Shown in pieces: positions 6,885 to 11,867 of a stretch of DNA of 11,867 bases. The notes below the pieces were generated by a model. That model saw nothing but the letters and a program-made list of their open reading frames with translations, made no database searches and was not told the DNA's origin. The stretch is from Thermoleophilia bacterium (GTDB taxonomy: Bacteria; Actinomycetota; Thermoleophilia; RBG-16-64-13): contig JAFGIH010000241.1 of the NCBI GenBank assembly GCA_016929985.1, positions 1-11,867 on the forward strand. The letters are read 5' to 3'. How positions within the stretch are numbered: the first letter of the stretch is position 1; each line of letters starts with the position of its first letter. The position numbers and the translations under genes were made by a program.

Positions 6885-7272
6885 CGTAGCTTCATATCGG
6901 ATGCGCCGGATCAACGAGGCGATCAAAGAGATCATCGGGACGGCCCTGGCTCAGGAGTTGAAAGACCCCCGGATCGGGTTCGTGACCTTGACCGGGGTCG
7001 AGACGGCCTCGGACCTTTCACATGCCAAAGTCTACCTGTCGGTCTATGGCAAGCAGGTCGAGAAGGACGCCACGCTCGAGGGACTCCGTGCTGCCCGTCC
7101 CTATCTGCAGAGGCTCATCGGCGACGAACTGACGTTGAAACGCATCCCGGCGTTGGATTTCATCTACGACTCCACCGTGGACCAGGGCATGCGCATCCAA
7201 GCCCTGCTCAAGGCGAGCGGGGCGAGTGAGTTGGGGCCCGAAGACGAGCTCGGCGAGGAGGAGGTCGAGTGA
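6877..7272 (+). CDS. rbfA: 30S ribosome-binding factor RbfA
   Basis: RbfA binds the 30S subunit near the 5' end of 16S rRNA during late maturation and cold adaptation. The 131 residues have the family's KH-like pattern: SYRMRRINEAIKEII at the N-terminus, KDPRIGFVTLTGVE at about 29-42, a KVYLSVYG strand at 51-58, and the signature RIPALDFIYDSTVDQGMRI at 89-107. The last ~14 residues are strongly acidic (EDELGEEEVE) and the corresponding DNA supplies the Shine-Dalgarno of the next gene. The ATG at 6877 lies within the 3' end of the DUF503 gene and is preceded by AGGTGG at 6862-6867. The stop overlaps the GTG start of nrnA (GTGA). Confidence 0.96.
   Translation: MRSVASYRMRRINEAIKEIIGTALAQELKDPRIGFVTLTGVETASDLSHAKVYLSVYGKQVEKDATLEGLRAARPYLQRLIGDELTLKRIPALDFIYDSTVDQGMRIQALLKASGASELGPEDELGEEEVE
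7255..7264 (+). promoter_or_regulatory. Strong Shine-Dalgarno for nrnA inside the rbfA tail
   Basis: GAGGAGGAGG lies 4 nt before the GTG at 7269 and contains AGGAGG. It also encodes part of the acidic end of RbfA. It supports 7269 as the nrnA start and a stop-start coupling through the GTGA overlap. Confidence 0.75.
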
Positions 7273-8267
7273 CGGTGCCGGCTGTCCCGCGGACCGTTTC
7301 GGCGGCCGAGGTGGCCGAGCGCCTGCGCGGCGAGACCCGAGTGCTGGCAGTCTCGCACGAGGCTCCGGACGGCGACGCCCTAGGGTGTCTCTCGGCCTTC
7401 ATGCTGGTGTGCGAGGAACTCGGCATCGAATGTACCACGTACATCCCCGGGACGAGCGGCTTCCCCGGTGAGTATCTGTTTCTGCCGCATGTCGAGACCA
7501 TCGTGAGAGGCGATCCGCCCGCCGTCGATTCGGCGAGCACGGTCTACTTCTTCGATTGTGCGTCGCTGCTGCGGTCGAACTCCCGCGGCTTCCCGGAAGC
7601 TATTACCCGCGTCAACATCGATCACCATCAGGACAACCCGGGGTACGGCCACCTGAATCTCGTGGATGCGGCGGCGCCGTCCACCAGCGCGATCTTGCAT
7701 GATATCTGCAAGGCCGGCGACATCCCGGTGGGACCGGAGGTCGCCATGGCGCTCTATGTGGGACTGGTGACCGACACGGGCCGCTTTCAGTACTCCAACA
7801 CCACCCCTTGGGCTCATCGGCTGGCCGCCGAACTTCAGGAGGAGGGAGTCGACGTGGCCGCGGTCTACCGGCTGGTCTACGAAAGCACCCCGCTGCCCAA
7901 GCTGCTGCTGCTGCAGCGGGCGCTTGCCCACCTGGAGGTACGCCTTGGCGGAGCGCTCATGGTGTCCTGGCTGGGGAACGGGGACTTCTCCGAATCCGGA
8001 GCCGACGAGGGACACGCCGAAGGCATCATCGACACCCTCCGGCAGATCAGGGGCGCCCGTGTGGCGGCGCTCGTGCGCGAGCGCACCCGCGACGGCGGAG
8101 TGCAGACCAAGGTGAGTCTGAGGTCCACAGACGGCACGATCGACGTGGCAGCCCTCGCCAACAAGCAAGGTGGGGGAGGTCATGTCCGGGCGGCCGGATT
8201 CACCAGTGACCTGGATGTGGTGGGTGTACTGGCCTGGATCGAAGACCAAGTGGAGGCAGGCCTGTGA
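7269..8267 (+). CDS. nrnA: Bifunctional oligoribonuclease / pAp phosphatase NrnA (DHH family)
   Basis: NrnA-type enzymes degrade 2-5 nt RNAs to mononucleotides and dephosphorylate 3'-phosphoadenosine 5'-phosphate, using Mn2+ in the cytoplasm. The metal and catalytic residues of DHH phosphoesterases are present: H30 with D34 and D36 (SHEAPDGDALG), D96 (FFDCAS), D118-H119-H120 (NIDHHQDN) and D169 (LVTDTGRFQ). The DHHA1 substrate-binding domain ends with GGGGH at 301-305. The length of 332 is close to the family norm of about 310-330. It is coupled to rbfA by a 4-nt overlap, and truB follows after 27 nt. This position between rbfA and truB is conserved in many Gram-positives. Exact substrate preference (nanoRNA versus pAp) cannot be read from the sequence. 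Confidence 0.94.
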   Translation: MTVPAVPRTVSAAEVAERLRGETRVLAVSHEAPDGDALGCLSAFMLVCEELGIECTTYIPGTSGFPGEYLFLPHVETIVRGDPPAVDSASTVYFFDCASLLRSNSRGFPEAITRVNIDHHQDNPGYGHLNLVDAAAPSTSAILHDICKAGDIPVGPEVAMALYVGLVTDTGRFQYSNTTPWAHRLAAELQEEGVDVAAVYRLVYESTPLPKLLLLQRALAHLEVRLGGALMVSWLGNGDFSESGADEGHAEGIIDTLRQIRGARVAALVRERTRDGGVQTKVSLRSTDGTIDVAALANKQGGGGHVRAAGFTSDLDVVGVLAWIEDQVEAGL

Positions 8268-8294
8268 AGGGTAGCCGGTCGCGGGGAGTGTGAC

Positions 8295-9200
8295 ATGGCG
8301 CCTTCGACGCCCTCCCTTTCCCGCGTCCTCCTCGTCGACAAGCCGGTAGGGCCGACCAGTTTCGACGTGGTGCGGACCGTGCGCCGCGGCCTGGGCGGTT
8401 CGCGCCGGAGCACGGGGACTCGTGTCGGGCATGCCGGCACACTCGACCCGTTCGCAAGCGGGCTGCTACTCGTCATGGTGGGACAGGCCACCCGCATCTC
8501 GAACCTTCTCATGGGACTGCCGAAGGAGTACGAGGTGACCGTGCAGTTCGGAGCGGTTTCCACGACAGCCGACCCCACCGGCGAGATCACGCCCACCGGC
8601 CGCCGGACTCAAGCCGACCAGGTGCTCGCCGCACTGGATGGTTTTCGGGGAACCATCAGGCAGCGGGTGCCGCTGACCTCGGCAGTGAAGGTCGATGGTG
8701 AAGCCCTCTACAAGAAGGCGCACCGGGGCGAGACGGCGGAGACTCCGGAGCGCGAGGTCACCATCTACGATCTGACCATGCTGCAATTCGACGACGAGGC
8801 GCAGACGGCCCGGCTGCTCGCCCTCACCGGGAGCGGTACCTACGTGCGCACTCTGGCCGAGCAGATCGGCTCTGCTCTGGGCGTCGGTGCGTTCGCGGCG
8901 GCGCTCAGGCGCACTCGCATAGGTGGGTTCTCGGTCGATGACGCGCTGCAGATGTCGGACCTGACGCCGGAGACGTACGCAGTTGGTGGCCGGGGCGTCC
9001 GCAGTCTGGACGAAGCGCTCGCATTCCTTCCCTCGCATCTATTGGATGCCGCTCAGGCCCGGCTGGCCGCCAACGGCAATCCTCTCCCCGCCGCGCCGTA
9101 TGGGCGGTTCCGCGTGCATGGGCCCGAGGGTCTGATCGGCGTCTACGAGGCCAAGGATGACATGGCCAGGCCCATGGTCGTGTTTGCGAGGCCGGCATGA
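8295..9200 (+). CDS. truB: tRNA pseudouridine(55) synthase TruB
   Basis: TruB converts U55 in the T-loop of tRNAs to pseudouridine and also acts as a tRNA chaperone. The family signatures are LLVDKPVGPTSFDVV at 12-26, GHAGTLDPFASGLLL at 45-59 with catalytic D51, KVDGEALYKKAHRGE in the middle and GSGTYVRTLAEQIG near residue 180. A C-terminal region of about 70 residues (HLLDAAQARL onward) corresponds to the TruB C-terminal/PUA-like domain. The length of 301 is typical. The ATG at 8295 has GGGGAG at 8283-8288. Its stop overlaps the ribF start (ATGA). Confidence 0.97.
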   Translation: MAPSTPSLSRVLLVDKPVGPTSFDVVRTVRRGLGGSRRSTGTRVGHAGTLDPFASGLLLVMVGQATRISNLLMGLPKEYEVTVQFGAVSTTADPTGEITPTGRRTQADQVLAALDGFRGTIRQRVPLTSAVKVDGEALYKKAHRGETAETPEREVTIYDLTMLQFDDEAQTARLLALTGSGTYVRTLAEQIGSALGVGAFAAALRRTRIGGFSVDDALQMSDLTPETYAVGGRGVRSLDEALAFLPSHLLDAAQARLAANGNPLPAAPYGRFRVHGPEGLIGVYEAKDDMARPMVVFARPA

Positions 9201-10162
9201 CTCTCAGCGTCTACCATTCGTTGGAGGAGTTCACGGACGCCACCCCGCGGGGCCGGGTGGTGGCCATAGGCGTGTTCGACGGCGTACATCGTGGGCACCA
9301 GCGCATTCTGGGGAGTGCGGTGCAAGAGGCGCAGCGTCTGGGTGCGCCTTCTATGGCGGTGACCTTCTATCCCCACCCGGAGGCTGTGCTCAGCCCTCGG
9401 TCGGCTCCGCGCATGCTCACGTCCTTGGAGCGCAAAGCTGCACTATTGGCGGAACTCGGACTCGACGAGATGCTCGTGGTGCGTTTCAGCACTGAGTTCG
9501 CCCAGCTCTCCCCGGAGTTGTTCTGCCGGGCGGTGCTATCGGCTCGTCTGGGCGCCCGGGTCGTGTTCGTTGGCAAGAATTTCCACTTCGGCCACTTTGG
9601 AGCCGGCACTCCCGCGGATCTGGAACGCTACGGCGCGACGCATGGTTTTGAGGTCCGTTCGGTGGGTCTGGTCGAGGATGGGGGAGAGACTATCTCGAGC
9701 ACGCGGATACGCGAGCTGTTGCGGGCCGGCCACGTGGCTGAGGCCGCCCACCTGTTGGGGCGGCCGCACCGCATCGAGGGCACCGTAACTCGCGGATACG
9801 GCCGGGGGCGGGGCCTGGAAGCCCCCACGGCCAACCTGACCGCCACAAGACAGGCCGCCGTGCCCCGTCTGGGGGTTTATGCCACCCGGGCGATCGTGGA
9901 TAGGCAATTGGAGTATGGCGCCGTCACCAGCGTGGGGACCAACCCCACCTTCGGGTCGGACAGGAGAGTGCACATCGAGACGCTGCTGTTGGACTTTGAA
10001 GGCGAGCTCTACGACCACCACCTGGCTGTCGACTTCCTGGAGCGCATACGCGGCCAGAAGACCTTCGCCGACCCGGCATCGCTGGCCGAGCAGATCCGCT
10101 TGGACGTGGAAGCAGCGCGCCGTCTGCACGCGTCCCGGGCGGTCTCTCCGGAGGGCACGTGA
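9197..10162 (+). CDS. ribF: Bifunctional riboflavin kinase / FAD synthetase
   Basis: Makes FMN from riboflavin and ATP, then FAD from FMN and ATP. The N-terminal nucleotidyltransferase module shows GVFDGVHRGH at 25-34, TFYPHPEAVLSP, VGKNFHFGHFGAG at 125-137 and ISSTRIRELL at 166-175. The C-terminal riboflavin kinase module shows GYGRGRGLEAPTANL at 200-214 (the PTAN motif), GTNPTFG at 247-253 and HIETLLLDFEGELY at 259-272, with E261 as the expected catalytic acid/base. The length of 321 is typical. It is coupled to truB by ATGA, and truB-ribF is a common pair. Its own stop overlaps the GTG of the deacetylase gene. Confidence 0.97.
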   Translation: MTLSVYHSLEEFTDATPRGRVVAIGVFDGVHRGHQRILGSAVQEAQRLGAPSMAVTFYPHPEAVLSPRSAPRMLTSLERKAALLAELGLDEMLVVRFSTEFAQLSPELFCRAVLSARLGARVVFVGKNFHFGHFGAGTPADLERYGATHGFEVRSVGLVEDGGETISSTRIRELLRAGHVAEAAHLLGRPHRIEGTVTRGYGRGRGLEAPTANLTATRQAAVPRLGVYATRAIVDRQLEYGAVTSVGTNPTFGSDRRVHIETLLLDFEGELYDHHLAVDFLERIRGQKTFADPASLAEQIRLDVEAARRLHASRAVSPEGT

Positions 10163-11085
10163 CTTCAGGCGGAGAAGGGTCCCGGGCGGGGCGTCACGCG
10201 CGGGCTTCGCGGATCCCTGCCTTGACCGTGCTGCTCCTGGTGGCGTTCGTGATGCTGGGAGTGGGATTGTCGTTTGCGCTTGCACAGGACGGGGACTCTC
10301 TGGCAGGACTCCGGCTGGGGGTGGGAGCCGCCGTAGGCGTGGAGGTGGATTCGGGGCCCTACACCGTGGCCGAGCTGGAGGCGCTTGCGAGCCCGTTGCC
10401 GGCGGACGCCGCTCGGGTGCACGTGCCGGTGCTCATGTATCACTACGTCGACGAAGAGCCGCCGCCGAAGGGCCCTTACGCCGACGGGCTCACCGTGCGC
10501 ACCCCCGATTTCGTGGATGAGCTGGAGTATCTCGTGGAGAACGGATATCAGACGGTGCGGCTGTCGGATGTCTACTTGGCCATGGCGGGCGTGAAGGAGT
10601 TACCGGAGAAACCGGTGGCCCTCACGTTCGACGACGGGGGGCTGGACAACTATACGGTGGCTTTCGACCTTCTCGAAGAATACGGCCAAGTGGCCACCTT
10701 CTTCGTCATCACCAAGACCGTGGGCGGGGACGGGCAGATGTCGTGGGAGCAACTGAGGGAGATGACCGAGGCGGGCATGTCGGTGCAGTCTCATACGGTG
10801 TCGCACCCCGACCTCACGGGCACTTCCGACGAGCGTCTGCGTGCCGAACTGGTCGACTCACGGGCCGCCATAACTGAAGTGGTGGGGGAGCCGGGGTATG
10901 CGTTCTGCTATCCGGCTGGGGCCTACAACGACCGGGTGGTCGAGGCTGTCAGAGACGCTGGCTACGTGATGGCCGTGGTCACCGACAAGGGCACGGTGCT
11001 CGACCCGGAGGCGATATTCGAGATCCGCCGCGGACGGGTGCAGGCTCACCTGTCCCTCGCGGGCTTCGCGAACTTGGTCGACTAG
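10159..11085 (+). CDS. Membrane-anchored polysaccharide deacetylase (CE4/NodB domain)
   Basis: Predicted extracytoplasmic enzyme that removes acetyl groups from a cell-surface polysaccharide, either peptidoglycan or a poly-N-acetylglucosamine-type polymer. Residues about 1-18 are basic and 19-42 form one hydrophobic segment (ALTVLLLVAFVMLGVGLSFA), reading as a signal peptide or signal anchor with the catalytic domain outside. The domain begins with VHVPVLMYHYVDEEPP at 87-102. Motif 1 TFDDG at 156-160 gives catalytic D158 and metal ligand D159. Motif 2 SHTVSH at 211-216 gives metal ligands H212 and H216. Motif 3 reads CYPAGAYN at 250-257, the Arg-lacking version seen in PgaB/IcaB-like members. 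The GTG start has GGAGGG at 10150-10155 (3 nt spacing) and overlaps the ribF stop by 4 nt. The substrate is unknown. Confidence 0.9.
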   Translation: MTSGGEGSRAGRHARASRIPALTVLLLVAFVMLGVGLSFALAQDGDSLAGLRLGVGAAVGVEVDSGPYTVAELEALASPLPADAARVHVPVLMYHYVDEEPPPKGPYADGLTVRTPDFVDELEYLVENGYQTVRLSDVYLAMAGVKELPEKPVALTFDDGGLDNYTVAFDLLEEYGQVATFFVITKTVGGDGQMSWEQLREMTEAGMSVQSHTVSHPDLTGTSDERLRAELVDSRAAITEVVGEPGYAFCYPAGAYNDRVVEAVRDAGYVMAVVTDKGTVLDPEAIFEIRRGRVQAHLSLAGFANLVD

Positions 11086-11125
11086 CAGGGGCGGGTGTGC
11101 GGCGCGCCGGCCGGTTCCGGACGTG
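11086..11125. other. Convergent intergenic gap without a clear terminator
   Basis: This 40-nt GC-rich stretch separates the stops of the deacetylase (plus) and the PsbP-like gene (minus). It contains GGCGCGCC (11101-11108) and CCGG-containing inverted repeats, but there is no T-tract on either strand. No intrinsic terminator is evident; termination may be Rho-dependent or lie inside the opposing gene. Confidence 0.5.
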
Positions 11126-11867
11126 TCAGCTGAGCGGATGGGGTCCTCTGACCGTGAAGTCCCTCAGCATGTCCTCGAACACTGGCCGACACTCCTCCCA
11201 ATCCTCCTCCACCGCGGCGAACTGCATGAAGTATGCGCGCCCCTCGTCGACGAGCACGCATTCCCTGAGCATCAGCACGCGTCCTCCGTAGGGGATGCTC
11301 CAGACATGTTCGAAGCCGGACAGCCCGCCGACGACGACGTCCTGCGGCGGTTGGAGGCTCTCGACACCCTCGTATCGGGTTCTCAGATGGTCGAGCTTGG
11401 CGTGGGCGTAGTCGCGGAGCTCGGGCAATGTCGGTACCTCCATGAACGCTTCGTCATAGACCTCCACCCAGACGTAGTCGAGGTAGCACCCGTTGAAGGT
11501 GGGAGAACTCCAGTCTGCGAAGGCCACGGGCACGAAGGTCTCGCTGTAGGATTCGATGACGCGGCGGTATAGGCGCTCGCCTACCTCACTGGGGTCGGTG
11601 TTGCGCCAGGAGGCTGGGTACTTCATGGCAAAGCCGTAACGGTCGTCACTGTACCAGGCGTATTGCTCATCCTCTACGGGGACGGTCGTGGTCGTGGCAG
11701 GGGAGGTGGCCGTGGTCGTCGAGACGCGAGGCGCGGCGGGTGGAACGTCGGCGGTGGCGTCGGGTGACTCGCCGAGGCTGACGGCGCCGAGCGAGAGGGG
11801 AATGACGATCGCGGCGGCCGCAAGGGCGCAGGCGATGGTCGCCGCGGCCGGGGCGCCGAGACGACCC
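11126..11867 (-). CDS. Secreted or membrane-anchored PsbP/MOG1-like protein (5' partial, runs off right edge)
   Basis: I do not recognise a specific gene. The minus-strand frame is open from 11866 to the stop at 11126-11128, so the ATG at 11624-11626 is internal and about 80 further residues are visible upstream. In order these show a hydrophobic Ala-rich segment (AIACALAAAAIVIPLSLGAV, about nt 11783-11842), a Pro/Thr-rich linker (TTTATSTPATTTTV, about nt 11684-11725) and then the globular domain starting YGFAMKYPASW. The domain later contains YGGRVLMLRECVLVDEGRAYF and a Trp/Glu-rich end, EEDWEECRPVFEDMLRDF. This layout matches PsbP/MOG1/DUF1795-like proteins exported by many Gram-positives, commonly as lipoproteins. 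The Cys in the hydrophobic stretch is not followed by a linker, so a lipobox there is doubtful. It converges on the deacetylase gene, with 40 nt between the stops. Confidence 0.72.
   Translation of the reverse strand, partial: GRLGAPAAATIACALAAAAIVIPLSLGAVSLGESPDATADVPPAAPRVSTTTATSPATTTTVPVEDEQYAWYSDDRYGFAMKYPASWRNTDPSEVGERLYRRVIESYSETFVPVAFADWSSPTFNGCYLDYVWVEVYDEAFMEVPTLPELRDYAHAKLDHLRTRYEGVESLQPPQDVVVGGLSGFEHVWSIPYGGRVLMLRECVLVDEGRAYFMQFAAVEEDWEECRPVFEDMLRDFTVRGPHPLS

Noticed and set aside
7380..8432. Minus-strand open frame (350 codons) opposite nrnA and truB
   Set aside because: It lies antisense to confident family members and shows no motif or ribosome binding site support.
9536..10285. 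Minus-strand open frame opposite ribF and the deacetylase start
   Set aside because: It is a shadow of the riboflavin kinase domain and has no recognisable protein features.
11123..11572. Plus-strand open frame of 149 codons near the right end
   Set aside because: It is antisense to the PsbP-like gene, which has a clear domain pattern and an export segment. The plus-strand product has none.
11684..11725. Short GGTCGT-type simple repeat, considered as a repeat element or binding-site array
   Set aside because: On the minus strand it simply encodes the Thr/Pro linker of the secreted protein (ACG/ACC codons). No independent structure is evident.

Overview
This window is about 11.9 kb of high-GC bacterial DNA. 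It carries a classic translation and transcription housekeeping operon followed by two envelope-related genes. The plus-strand order is proS (5' end cut off), rimP, nusA, rnpM/ylxR, infB, a DUF503 (YlxP-like) gene, rbfA, nrnA, truB, ribF and a membrane-anchored polysaccharide deacetylase. A minus-strand gene for a secreted PsbP/MOG1-like protein runs off the right edge.

The likely host is a deep-branching high-GC Gram-positive, such as a Coriobacteriia- or Thermoleophilia-like actinomycetote. The reasons are the high GC content, frequent GTG starts, the short NusA without C-terminal acidic repeats, the very long Ala/Pro-rich IF-2 linker, the lack of an L7Ae-type gene between ylxR and infB, and bacterial-type ProRS directly upstream of rimP. 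This placement rests on gene content and protein style only, with no marker comparison.

Layout: positions 1-1599 hold proS. Positions 1600-1692 are the only real regulatory gap in the housekeeping part. It contains a perfect extended -10 promoter (TGTTATAAT), then an 8-bp GC-rich hairpin with a T-tract, then the GTG start of rimP. This is an attenuator-like leader that may let NusA feed back on its own operon. From rimP to the deacetylase the genes are packed with overlaps of 4-17 nt or gaps under 30 nt, so they are probably one translationally coupled transcript. The products are a 30S maturation factor (RimP), a transcription elongation factor (NusA), an RNase P modulator (RnpM/YlxR), initiation factor IF-2, DUF503, a second 30S maturation factor (RbfA), a nanoRNase/pAp phosphatase (NrnA), a tRNA pseudouridine-55 synthase (TruB) and a bifunctional riboflavin kinase/FAD synthetase (RibF).

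The deacetylase is joined to ribF by a GTGA overlap, where rpsO and pnp often follow in other bacteria. It converges on the minus-strand secreted protein with only 40 nt between the stops and no recognisable terminator.

Most of the window is ordinary. The points most worth a second look are the Cys/His zinc-knuckle-like tail on NusA, the attenuator-like rimP leader, the unusual start of the DUF503 gene, and the coupling of an envelope deacetylase to the operon. I see no tRNA, rRNA, CRISPR array, insertion sequence or prophage gene, and no convincing novel multi-gene system.
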